Assembly: GCF_001625305.1 (NCBI RefSeq)
Contig: NW_017802447.1
Location: 554,780-618,779 of the forward strand
DNA length: 64,000 nucleotides
Source: Branchiostoma belcheri
Taxonomy: Eukaryota; Chordata; Leptocardii; Amphioxiformes; Branchiostomatidae
Reading direction: 5' to 3'
The position numbers and the translations under genes are program-made. The first letter of the stretch is position 1. Every line of letters starts with the position of its first letter. Of this stretch, positions 49,201-59,307 are shown piece after piece. Under the pieces are notes generated by a model. The model saw only the letters and a program-made list of their open reading frames with translations, was not told the origin of the DNA and ran no database searches.

Positions 49201-51229
49201 TTCCTCCCGCTCTTCCGATTGTTGTCCTTGGCCTTCTTGCTTGTATGCCGTCTTCAGTTTTTTTTACCTTACTGCGGCACTGATCCTTTATCTTCAAGAA
49301 ATCAGCCTCCTCCAACATTTTTGTTTCGGTAGAGCCCTCGCCGCCCCCCCCCCCAGCTTTTTCGAATTCGGCGACTCCTGCTCTCCAAACCCAAGTATCA
49401 GGAGCGTCTCGTCCGCCGAACAGGTTGCGTTTACTGATTCCATCGCAAAATGAAGAAAAACCATGGAAAAACAGTGGAAACGAACTCAAGTTGGTCAAAA
49501 CAACGCGATCAAAAAGCTTGCAGGTCGCACACGGTCAGGATGCTGACCCCGTGACCCCGGAATTATGACGCAAAAACCGGTTCAATAAACCCTTAGCGTT
49601 CAGACCAGGTTTTTCGGTGGAAAAACCCCACAAAAACCCCTAAAAAACCACCTCCCGAGGTGGTTTTTCAAAATCGGATTTAAACCCCTAAAAAACCGGT
49701 TAATTTGCGTTCACACCAGGTTAAATAAAAACCGGTTTTTGAAAAACCGGTTGAAACCGCTAAATATAAGTCTGGTATGAACAGGGTCTTTGCCAATTTT
49801 TACTTGGCCAGGTCTCCAAAATTAAAATCACAAAGAAATGTCAGGGCTGGAAACCTTAGTAAGGTGATTGGTTAGACTTTGCCTGGTCCAAAGTTACCTG
49901 TGCACTAGTACCACATCCTGACATTCTGCTGAAATTTGACCCTCCTGACTTATCTCACCTGCATGACCAAATATAGCAGTAAGGGAAACCCTCTGGCTTT
50001 TGAGAAGAAAAAAAGACACTTCGATAGCTTTCTGAAAATGTTTGTAGACCTTTTCATAGCTTGAGTTAACCTTGATGTAGTATTGTTTTAAAATATTGTC
50101 ACTCACTGACTCAGTGCCATGCATTTGTATGAAATTAGAAATGATATTTTAAGGCCCTATGTCAAAAGATTATGCCAATGATTTAAGTTACCGGGCACAT
50201 TGAGAAAAAAACCTGTCTCCTACAAAAAGTCTACCTGTATTTCAAAATGGATTGACCCTTGGAAACCCAAAGCCTAGGAGTCCAGTAGGACAGCACAGGA
50301 CCCAGTGGGGCCTCAAGGGAACAAATACTAGGTTGCATCATGCAAGGCATCACAAGGCTGGAACTCATCAACCTACTATACACACAGTCAAATTCGCTGG
50401 GACTGTAAGAAAAATGGCCTGGATTTTATCCCTGAATCCAAACTACAGCTCTAGAAATATTTTACATTACAATTTAGGAAAGAAAGGGCGTCTAGGGGAC
50501 TGCATTGAGTGTGAGCATTTCGCACTCAGGGTATGGATTATTCAAATGGGAGGGAACTACAATACCGTAACGGAATGTCATAAAATAACACGATTTATCA
50601 TTTGAGTGTTGACATGGCTCGGGTGCCCACTGCAGGGATTCTGATTTAAATCACCCAACAATGGTCATGACTACACGGGGGTGCTCACCACAGACTTATC
50701 CTCACTACATGACGTCAATCTCTACTCCTATTTATAAGATAAGGAAAGCTTTTGTTTCAAGTTCACGTAAACTATCTCCCATTTTCTAAGCCAAATACAA
50801 GGGTTTATGTATGAATCTATTATAAGCTTCGATAGATAATAGAAAACCGTCAGAAAATTTTAGGTACTACAACTGTGCAAGCTCGAACATGTTTCCAAGA
50901 AACTTGAAACTTGAGCTGAACGAAGACCTTGCGCAAATATACCCTCCTTATAGATTTATAAGAAGTGTTCAAGAAAAAAAAAAGTTGTACCAACCTTCTG
51001 CGCTCTCGGTGCTTTTGTATCTAACTTGGGGATGGTTTTCTTTCCAGTCGGGTTCTTTCGTGTGGTCTCTTTCGAAGACAGAAGAGAGCGGTGGGCTGGT
51101 CTTGTGGCCCGGGACGAAAATGTCCCCCAACTTGGTAAACAGCTTCTGCAGAGCGGCGAAGAACCCGTCTCCGCCGTCGGTAACTTCTTCCTGGATCGGG
51201 GCCTCCCGAGACGGTACGTTCGGGACCAT
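46243..51229 (-). CDS. DDIT4: DDIT4/REDD1-like inhibitor of TORC1 signalling
   Basis: REDD1 (DDIT4, RTP801) is a cytosolic stress-induced protein that restrains mTORC1 through TSC. Two coding exons: 51229-50995 and 46721-46243, joined phase 1 (G + AC = Asp) with donor AGAAG/GTTGGT and acceptor TATTTTCCAG. They give about 237 residues from the ATG at 51229, or 244 from 51250; human REDD1 is 232. The family signature is in exon 2: SLLCRDWTF near its start, then MRMSDNEPCGLRGC, matching vertebrate SEPCGLRG, and LTLTLRRD, then SSGYKLVKKKLYR near the end. The first exon is divergent, as the family's N-terminus usually is. A possible acceptor at 51276-51275 suggests an upstream noncoding exon, as in vertebrate DDIT4. 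The single large intron (4.27 kb) contains a DNA-transposon derivative. Which of the DDIT4/DDIT4L paralogues it matches cannot be judged here. Confidence 0.9.
46722..49038. other. DDIT4 intron, part
   Basis: Intron sequence with no further gene. A hairpin near 48010-48080 (TTTTTCTGCA..GTG against CACGTGCAGAAAAA) is the only structure noticed. Confidence 0.55.
49039..49788. mobile_element. DNA-transposon derivative with 55-bp TIRs in DDIT4 intron
   Basis: The first 55 bases (49039-49093, starting GACCCTGTTCATACCAGACT) are repeated exactly, inverted, at the right end (closing at 49788). TTT flanks both sides, a 3-bp target duplication. Sub-terminal DNA is rich in AACCGGTT palindromes and in GCGTTCA.ACCAG words. 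A 109-codon minus frame (49498-49169) shows no recognised domain. Size (750 bp), 3-bp duplication and layout resemble the 776-bp element in the WAPL intron, though the ends differ. A PIF/Harbinger-type non-autonomous copy is likely. Confidence 0.82.
49789..50994. other. DDIT4 intron, part
   Basis: Ordinary intron sequence. Plus frames of 117 and 130 codons lack domains, and the second overlaps the DDIT4 exon on the opposite strand. Confidence 0.55.
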
Positions 51230-51274
51230 CGTGACGTCGCACTTGCACATGAGGACCGTAGGATGGAAGATGAT

Positions 51275-52140
51275 CTTGTAAGAAAAGATTTTTGTGACAC
51301 GGAGAACACTTCGCACCGCTTTTCTCGACCGTAGACGAGACAGTGGTGACCCACATGTTCGGCACGTCGACCTTATCAGCTGAGACGGTGGGCGGGGCTT
51401 AGCAAAGCTTCCCTTATTTGGACTGATCAGCTGGGCATAATCACACTGTTGTCATAGCATTTTCGTCGACTTAATCCCCGATTACACGACGCAAATGTAA
51501 TTTCTAATTAAAACAGAGCAATTTAACGTAGGCTTATCAATTTCTTGGTGAAAAAATGGCATTTTTGTTTCAGTTGAAGCAGAAACATTGTGGGAATCGG
51601 AGGAGACGAACTCTCTACTCGTTTTCTTCTGTCTGCTTTTCTGGAAATTTCCGACACCGTAGCCAATCAGATTGCTCCATTTTGGGGGGTGCGCCGGTAT
51701 GTAAATTTATGGAAAACTCGCGACGTCTCGTCTGGATGCAAAAAGCCAGCTTCCAGAATTCAGATTTTAGCATATTAAAACCATTTCTGGGCGCTTATAA
51801 CCAAAGTTCTTTTTGCTGCTAAATTCCCGGGCGCGACTTTGGCAGCAAAGAAAAAAACTAGACGTATTCAGCCCCAATCCGACACAACGGTCGCAGCCTG
51901 TTCGTGAGGCTAGAAAGTAGTACCTACGTGGCCAAACGCACGCGCCAACGAGTTCACTTGCGGACAAAACCTTGACTTATCATTCCAAGTCGCAGAGTAA
52001 GAACTTTTCCAAGTCAAAAACAAGACTCCTGCAGATGTGCTGTTCCTTTTCTCCTTTTGTTTTGCACGTTTTTTTTTTTTTTTTTTGCGTGCTAAGCTAT
52101 TTTTAAGTCACTGGGCATGTGGCCAGATGTACTAATGTTA
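51275..52140 (-). promoter_or_regulatory. Region upstream of DDIT4 coding exon
   Basis: Moderately CpG-rich DNA. It holds CCAAT (near 51662, plus), a TATA-like TTATAAGCG on the minus strand near 51800, and one ACGTG hypoxia-response-type core at 51926-51930. Vertebrate DDIT4 is hypoxia-induced, so the core is of interest, but a single five-base match is weak. The start site is not determined. A T-run lies at 52069-52086. Confidence 0.3.
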
Positions 52141-52168
52141 ACAGTTAATAGATACAAACAAGGTAATT

Positions 52169-52221
52169 AATATGTGATTGATACTATTTTTTTTGCTATA
52201 AAATAGTATAAATCACATATT
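52169..52221. repeat. AT-rich hairpin
   Basis: A 22-bp inverted pair (52169-52190 and 52200-52221; AATATGTGATTGATACTATT and its inverse with one mismatch) encloses a 9-base loop. It may be a foldback remnant. Confidence 0.75.
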
Positions 52222-52669
52222 TTTTTTTCTATCCTGGGTGCCAGACTATCGGTCGAGGATTGCAAACCGTGAAACTTCTTGGAAATGTGTGACAGTGTGG
52301 AATTGTAAGCAATTCTAGAGGCCTAGGCAGCCAAGGACATAGCCTGTAGTGCTGCGTGTAGTATTACACTGTATATCGTGTACATGTACAGTATGTCCTT
52401 GGCCTGTACAGGCCTGGATATATTTTAGTCGGCCCGGGGCACACTGTGCTGTCATGAATAACCTGACGTACGGACTGCATGGCAAGGTTCAGCTAGAAAC
52501 GTCTAGAACCAGATGCTATTACCGAGGCCATTTACAATTACATGACCGCTCTCATGACCAATAGGTTGTTCACCTAGCATATATCTTATATGGCTTGCTT
52601 AGCTGGGCAAAATTTACACTAGCAAACGTTGCGACCAGGGGGTGAAGTGACACATGTGATTAGTAACGA

Positions 52670-52696
52670 CATGGAGGCTCTTTTTCTACCTCCATG
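52670..52696. repeat. CATGGAGG hairpin, copy 1
   Basis: CATGGAGG and CCTCCATG face each other around CTCTTTTTCTA. A second copy with a shorter loop lies 0.7 kb on. It probably belongs to a dispersed foldback family. Confidence 0.65.
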
Positions 52697-53401
52697 GTAA
52701 CGATAAATAAAACAAGAGGCTCGTATAATCGTAAAATGTATAACCATTATATCTCAAATAGATAAATATATGGATATAAGCTAGGTAACTACTAGTATAG
52801 ACATGGGCGACTGTTTGATAAATACTAGTACCTAAGGTAGATGATAGTGGGCTTTAATAAAAGTACGCCGTGACCAATGTATCAGTGGTGGAATTTTTTT
52901 ATCTTATATATAATACCGTGAACGTATAGCTAGGTTATGAAGGATTAACTGAGACGTACTGCAACAATGTTTAAAAATGGATTTTTTAAACGTCCTTGAA
53001 TAGAGCAAGGAGCTTTGATTTAACGTCATTGAAAAGAGCAAGGAGGTTACATTCATTGAATGAATGATTCAATTGTTTAAAATCGTATACTTGTATCTTG
53101 TCACCTAGTGGGAGACCTGCGGTATCTTCCTCTGTTCTATTTCACACATCGACAACCTGTGAATTGTTCATTGTCATGTGAAACTCTGCGAGCTTGCCGC
53201 CCCAGACGTGTTGATAGCTCGCCAATGTCAAAGCCGGCCGACATGCAAGCTGTAACAAAGCAATGTGTCAAACTTCGGCGTCTGTTTTTCGCCGACGTTG
53301 GACGTGTGTATTATTAAAACCTGTTAAACCGCCTTTAGTTATGATGGAGATGAGTTGAAAGTAATGTTGTGTGATATGCCGACTGCCTTTGTTTCTATAA
53401 C

Positions 53402-53425
53402 CATGGAGGTTTTTCTACCTCCATG
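53402..53425. repeat. CATGGAGG hairpin, copy 2
   Basis: The same arms as copy 1 around TTTTTCTA, in the same orientation. The perfect 8-bp stem may extend to CCATGGAGGT/ACCTCCATG. Confidence 0.65.
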
Positions 53426-53823
53426 CTATAACAGGCTTTTTAGAAGTTGTCCAAGGAGGTAACCCTGGTCAGAATAAATTACCGTGGTATACATGCATGA
53501 AAGACCGCCGAAAGAAAATGACGTCCATGATCATTGTGTGTTCACGACGTTGTTTCAATGGCAAGCGCGATAGTAAAGACGCATTACCATTTAATAGACT
53601 CTTTTACCATAAGACTAGAAATTTTGCATTTCATTACCCTTTGCAATCTAAAGTCATAATAAAGGCAATAAAGGGCAAAATAAAGGTATTATATATTTTG
53701 GATCCTAGTAACTAGTACGGATGTGTGGCTTCTGATCGTTATTGTTTTCGTTTATTTGGCCCGCGTCCTTAGCCTAACTCACCTGCTTGCCTAACTGTAC
53801 TACACCAGGGCCCGGCGGCGCGG

Positions 53824-53992
53824 CAAATTTCCGTCTCGTAAACGGTCGTCGCCTTTCCGAACGGTCGTCGCCTTTTTTCAGAACGGTCGTCGCCTTTCGG
53901 AGCGGTCGTCGCCATTTCCGAGCGACCGAACTTCAGTTCCGAATATCCGCGACATGTTCGGGACTTCCCCGAGTTCTTTGAATGTGTGAAAT
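53824..53992 (+). repeat. CGGTCGTCGCC repeat module, copy 1 (inverted pair)
   Basis: A GC-rich module with four units of (A/G)(A/G)CGGTCGTCGCC(T/A)TT, 19-22 bp each, at about 53841-53919, followed by a unique part through TTCGGGACTTCCCCGAGTTC. An inverted copy lies at 55052-55221. CpG content is far above the flanks. A shared open frame is seen in both, but the copies are too similar at DNA level for that to show coding. Confidence 0.85.
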
Positions 53993-55051
53993 CACACTTC
54001 CTGAAGATAACATCGCGACCGAAGACGGGCCAGAACTTGGCTAGGTGGATTGAAGTTGCGTGGGTGCTAGTACATGTATTATAATTATAAGTTCCGGGGG
54101 TTGAATTATCTAGGTTAGAACTAGGTTAGTGTTTGAGAAATTCTCGATTGGAACGGGAAGGGTTTGGGTAACTCTGAACTCGAATGTCTCTGGGTATTTA
54201 TTTTTCTTGTATGTGAACATGTCCTTTGCCTTTTTTCTTTGTTTCCTTTTGAAATGCGAATAAACATTATTTGAAAAAAAAACCCCTCTGAACTAGAACG
54301 TTTGTAGGTTTTCATACATTGCTGAATTTGAAACGGGGGCGAGAAAAACTCCACATGTATTTTTGGAACAGCCCATTGTGCGAGCATGTAATTTATGAAT
54401 GCTGCAGGATGGTCTGACTCAGAAACATTCATTCGGAAGCACCATCACACATGCAGGCATTTACTCTGACCAAGGACATTATGTCCTGACTGACTGACTC
54501 ACAACTCCACCACAGCCGGGTTTTATTTTGTTGGCTCGGTGCTTGCCCAGCATAGCAGGCCATTTCACACTTGTCACCAGCATGGCATTGATGTGCTACC
54601 CAGTGAATGTGTCGTATTTACATACAGTGCAGTGGTGAATGTGTCAAGTATTAACATTCAGCAAGGTAACAAAACATAGACATTTCGGGATGAAAATAGC
54701 TTTACAAGTTTGTCAAAACTCCTGTCAAAGTAAGACATTGTCCCCCTTCTAAAACAGCAGGTCCTTTATTAATCCTACATGAATTTTACATAAACGAAAG
54801 GAATACATACCACAGGGATTGAGAAATATAGCACAGGGACGGAATCTATGTTTGTTTTTGGTTGAAGATTCATTTGTCATTTGTATAAACGGCATTATAT
54901 GAACCCTTCTTCAGTTTGTTGGCGAAGGAAAACAAGAATAGGCTGGAGAAGATCCAGGCCTAGGATCGTATGCTGATCTTATAAAATCAGCAGTTGAGGA
55001 GACAAGTTACTTTTCTGGCCCGCCTACGGTCGCCATGTTATGGACTGAGTG
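53993..55051. other. DNA between the inverted modules
   Basis: About 1.06 kb of AT-rich sequence. The minus frame of 103 codons at 54121-54432 has no recognised domain and no transposase motif was seen. Confidence 0.5.
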
Positions 55052-55221
55052 CGATTCACACATTCCAAGAACTCCGGGAAGTCCCGAACATGCCGCGGAT
55101 ATTCGGAACTGAAGTTCGGTCGCTCGGAAATGGCGACGACCGCTCCGAAAGGCGACGACCGTTCTGAAAAAAGGCGACGACCGTTCTGAAAGGCGACGAC
55201 CGTTTACGAGACGGAAATTTG
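55052..55221 (-). repeat. CGGTCGTCGCC repeat module, copy 2 (inverted pair)
   Basis: Inverted near-copy of 53824-53992, with the same four short units and the same unique part. One unit differs by a short length change. The two copies enclose about 1.06 kb and could be the long terminal inverted repeats of one element, or two independent insertions. Confidence 0.85.
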
Positions 55222-55386
55222 CGGCGGCGCGGCCCCCCAGCCAGCATTCTGAGACCGGACTGCAATTTTTAGAGTCGTCGTAGGAGGCGCTCAATCAGGT
55301 GCAGTACTAGTAGGCCACCAGTAGTAGGCTGTTACATCCTGGCGCCATCAGTGGGATGTGGGCCACAAGTGGCGCTGATCATATGT

Positions 55387-55418
55387 GCACGTGTGTGAGT
55401 GTGTGTGTGTGTGTGTGC
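55387..55418 (+). repeat. (GT)n microsatellite
   Basis: About 14 GT units with one GA and flanking GC interruptions. Confidence 0.9.
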
Positions 55419-56874
55419 GCTTGTGCGTGAAAAAGAAGAATAATCCGTCAAGAAGATTTTCCCTCGCAACATCTGCTTGATTACTGGAATGACGTCACTG
55501 CCGATGACCTGTCTGCCAGGTCGTGATTGTCGGCCTTACGTAAAGTGAAAAGGGCACAAAGGATTGTGGAATGAATGACGTTATATATGGATGTATGGAG
55601 ATCTAGAGACTTTGCGTCAACCAAAGATATTACATGTAACGATGAACGTGATAACCAGAAATGTTAATTACTGAGCCACCCTATACGCGGTAGGATCACG
55701 TCACTATATGACAGATGCCCATTTATCATCTTTCTTAAACGTCGAAGAAGGTTAGACACTCAAGTAATTAGGTACACAAGAGGTTGTTACTCAAGCAACT
55801 GAATAGGTTTTGAAGCTGTCAGACGTTTCAAGTAACAGCTACTACCGAAGTTCAAGTCGTCAGCGACACTCACTGAAGAAAAGTAGTGGATGTAATTTTA
55901 GTTAATGTTTTTAGCCAAGCACAACGGCCCGGGCCAACAATACCGTCTTGTCGGCCAGAGCAAGGAGGTTGTTTAGAGAGAGCAACTTAGGCAGAGCCAT
56001 AATCTCTATGCAGATGTTTTGCCTTTTTTTGTGGCATTGTTTACTTTCTAATGGCCTTCATTACTCGTATATCATGTGTGTAATAGTGATACTATTTTTA
56101 TGGAATGACGTCACCACACTGATGACGTGTATGACCATGGCCAAGTCGTCACCATCGACCTTACGTTCACGGGAAAGGGCACGGAGATTGTGTGCATACT
56201 AGTAATATACACATATTCATGACTTTGCCTCGATCCAAAGACATAAACGTAACAAATTTCAGAAATGTTAATTTCTCAGCTACGCTATACAAGGTTAGCA
56301 ATATGACAGACACAAATTTATCATATTTCTCAAAGTTTTTATTAAGATGGTACAGATGACATTTCAAACAATACAACAACGAAACATGTGCGTAGTTACG
56401 TGATATATACAGCTACAAACACAAACTACCACACATCTAGAAAGTGCCCATCTACAAAACCACATGTTTTTGTACAGTGCATATGATTGTATCTTTCCAT
56501 CTGTAAACCACGTTTTTGTACAGTGCATATGATTGTATCATGGTAGTTGGAGTCTTTGTGTGATAAACAACGGTGGATACAATGTAGTATGAAAAGGGCT
56601 GTATGCAAATACTAGAATTCTCACCCAGGCAATGCGAGATCTATATAATGTCCTTGCCGTGTCCAAGGAAGAGACATTCGTTTAGGCAGCCTGTGTTGAA
56701 GTTTGTCTCTGGCTCCATGGCATTGTATTATTTTTCCCGACATATCCTGGTTACCTGTCAATAGTTAGATCGGAGCAGACATACACGTGCACTTTATCTA
56801 GACAGTGTTGACAGGTATGTTGCACCAGGGAGACGTTTGTTTCCTTATCACTGACAACAAATAAGGGGGGCTAT
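55419..56874. other. Intergenic, no supported gene
   Basis: AT-rich spacer. A phrase around TGTTTTTGTACAGTGCATA occurs twice (near 56465 and 56512), 47 bp apart. Two similar phrases carrying ATGACGTCA and a following GGCCTTACGT/GACCTTACGT lie near 55490-55560 and 56105-56180, suggesting an older duplication. No gene is supported. Confidence 0.5.
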
Positions 56875-57090
56875 CTTACCCCCCACAACTCTGAATGGGG
56901 TAGGGTCTATACACGTGTATGTATGTATGTATTCTCCACATGCACAATCTCTGGTGACTATAACAAATCTTACCCCCCACAACTCTAAATGGGGTTTGGG
57001 ACTATACACATGTATGTATATATCCGTGATTACAACAATTAAGGACTAGCTTTTGGCTTACCCCCCACAACTCAGGGTGGGGTTAGGGAA
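56875..57090 (+). repeat. Tandem repeat, about 90-94 bp, three units
   Basis: CTTACCCCCCACAACTC followed by an imperfect TGGGGTTAGGG-type inverse starts at 56875, 56969 and 57057. The first two also share ACTATACAC.TGTATGTAT. The CCCCAC..GTGGGG parts could pair within each unit. Confidence 0.85.
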
Positions 57091-57512
57091 GTTAAAACAG
57101 TCTTTGATCTGATACGTTTGTAGATACATGTACAAGCAAACAGACTACTTGGGGTTACTATAGGCCACATCTTACCGCATTGGCGCAGCGTCTGCTGTGT
57201 CGTGACTTTAGAACAAAAGTATACACGTCATGCATCAATTATTTTCTACGTGTTAGATCCTTGTGGCGGAATGCACTTGTGATCTAATGCAAATACATTA
57301 CACCTGGGACATAGCAACCAACAACACTCACATCATTAATTTCAAATTATATGGCGCATAGCGTGCCTCTAGCAACCTTACATACTTCAGTGTAATAAAT
57401 AAGTACCTATACCTCATAATACCTGTATAGTATAGGCTCCTTGTCAGTTAAATTGAACCTGGCAAAAATCTGGTATACAGATTTATCTGATTTGTATGTC
57501 CATATTTCATAG
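57091..57512. other. Intergenic spacer
   Basis: No gene, RNA or clear repeat is supported. Confidence 0.5.
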
Positions 57513-58078
57513 TTTATTGCGTTGTTTTCATACCCTTATTGTCCACAGTGTAGATAATGTAGACCAAAAATAATATCTAATAAAAATAAAACTATAAATA
57601 CATCGTAAGCAACTATAAATAGAAGCAAAAAAACATAGGCAAGGGCAATAAACTATAAGTACAGGCAATAAACTAAGAATAGAAGCATACAAATCAGACA
57701 AGGCTAAAATTACCTATTGATATTACATTCTTTCCGGCTTGAATTTATCTGGTCAATAAATTCATCACAATAACTTAAACATCATAATAAGTTACTGGGT
57801 TCTTTGTCCTTCCAGAAAAGCACTCGACTTTTCTAACATTTGCCAGAACCAGCTAGCATTGAAAGAACATTGTACTTCGAACAGAAATAATACGTACAGC
57901 GTTACTCAAGAACTTGAATGTTGGATGTGTGTATAATAACAAATACACTCAGTCACCCACATCCTATCCTTTACATCTTTGCTCAAATAGTGTATGATCA
58001 AAGTGCGATGAAACTCAGCCGCCTATATGAACCAGACGGAAAGTTTCCAATGATTGTGTAAATATGTAACTTCAAGCG
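57513..58078 (-). terminator. Probable 3' UTR and poly(A) signal of the secreted-peptide gene
   Basis: On the minus strand a canonical AATAAA (57518-57513) lies about 560 bases past the stop codon. The region includes a minisatellite-like stretch (57580-57700) of AACTATAAATAGAAGC and related words. Assignment to the gene rests on position only. Confidence 0.35.
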
Positions 58079-58714
58079 TTACAAATCAGTGGTACAGACC
58101 CACAAGTCCAGCCCCTTTCCATAGAAGTCTGTAACTGCTTTCTTCTTGTCACATCTGAAGCCGCACTGGTTACACTCGTCCCCGAACCTGTCCAGTGTGT
58201 TGCCGTTGTCTGTTCTTGAGATCATCGCTATGAGACCTTCACAGCCGCCGCACTAATTTTGGGGAGAAAAAGAAGGGGCATGGAATTCGAATGTTATTAC
58301 ACAATGGGGGCAATGGCAAAATCAAAGAAAAGTTGTCTAAAGGTTCAATGACTGTAGCCGTCTTTTTGTAAAATCTATACGTTCTTTTAAAATAATGTTA
58401 CAAACATTGAAAAATGATTTTCCCGCATGTACGTTTTTGGCAAGCAAGAATTCGCACCACATAAACTACAATCAAGAGTTATGATGAACAAAGCATCGCA
58501 TAAAGTCGCCATAAAATGATCTTAGAGTAGTTTAATTTTACAATATGCATGACAGGTCCGTTATATTCAGCCTTACCGTTGGTACGGGGACGTTTCTTCT
58601 GAGGCGACGGATGATTTTGTCCTGGGCAGGTACATTTACCGGTAGAGCCTGGCACCGCATGAGCAAAAACTCGACCGCAAGCATGGTGGTCACCACTACA
58701 GTAAAAACCTTCAT
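58079..58714 (-). CDS. Putative secreted six-cysteine prepropeptide, unrecognised
   Basis: Two coding exons join in phase 0: 58714-58577 (donor ACG/GTAAGG) and 58252-58079 (acceptor after a strong pyrimidine tract, CCCCAAAATTAG). The product is 103 residues. Residues 1-23 form a signal peptide: Met-Lys, a hydrophobic core, and ALP after CQA as a likely cleavage site. Residues 37-40 are RLRR, a furin-type site, so the mature peptide would be residues 41-103 (63 residues). It has six cysteines: C47xxC50, C73xxC76xxxC80 and C99. Exon 2 starts at 58733 after TTGTTACAG, only 19 bases before the ATG. A different, longer open frame over the same exon (58479-58742) runs past the donor and lacks a signal peptide. 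I know no family with this spacing. A secreted hormone-like or defence peptide is possible; two CxxC pairs also allow a zinc-ribbon fold, which would fit secretion poorly. Existence of the gene is inference from splice sites and signals. Confidence 0.7.
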
Positions 58715-59185
58715 CACGGAAGTGTGTGCCTGGCTGTAACAATGATTTTTGAGACGTTAGTCTTTCTTGTTGTACATTGTTATATCCTCATAACTTTCGT
58801 ATCTACCATATGTACCCTGCAGTCATGCTTGTCATATGATTTTTTGGCGGATTTTTAACGAAGCTATGGCAGAACCATTTAGCAACTGTCGACAAAGGTC
58901 AACGACAATATTTTCCAGTACAAGATTTCATATTTTGTATGACAATTCACGACTGTCCTAAAAATGCATCCATGGGCTCAACTGACTGTCACAATCATAT
59001 CGCATGACGAATATACTAGTAACAGGACCATCCATGCCAACATTATTAAAAGTGCCCGGGCACTTTCGTCAATTTCAAGACCAACCACATGCAACCAGGA
59101 AAGGGGTCAAAATCACACAAAAAATCGCATATGCGGTCCGAATACGACATTCTAGCAGTGTTCAATGTTTGAAAAAAATGTTTAC

Positions 59186-59307
59186 CTTCAACGTGAAGAT
59201 TTGCACTTGTCTGAAGACGTCCTAGCTCTCTGGGCCGGCAAGTGTTGCTTTCGTCCTCGGGTTGATCCGACTGACATGTGGGGTGGTGGTCTTCCCGCCC
59301 ATTTATA
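59186..59307 (-). promoter_or_regulatory. TATA promoter and noncoding first exon of the peptide gene
   Basis: On the minus strand GGGTATAAATGGGCGGGAAG places a TATA box at 59307-59301, followed by a GC-box/E2F-like GGGCGGGAA. A start about 30 bases downstream (near 59275) would give a first exon ending at the donor TTGAAG/GTAAAC (59186/59185). The intron to the acceptor at 58734 is about 450 bp. The only ATG in this exon opens a short frame that stops just before the donor, so the exon would be noncoding. Confidence 0.5.

Larger units (their letters stand above)
52222..53823. other. Intergenic, repeat-rich, no supported gene
   Basis: Contains two hairpins of the same family (52670-52696 and 53402-53425) and a pair of short direct repeats near 52991-53047 (AACGTC.TTGAA.AGAGCAAG). 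No gene is supported. Confidence 0.5.

Noticed and set aside
55007..55294. 95-codon minus frame shared with the plus copy at 53.8 kb
   Set aside because: The shared frame follows from near-identical DNA in the two repeat modules; no independent sign of protein selection.
58479..58742. 87-codon minus frame as the protein of this locus
   Set aside because: It uses a different frame from the ATG at 58714 and reads through a strong donor. The ATG frame gives a signal peptide and joins the next exon in phase.
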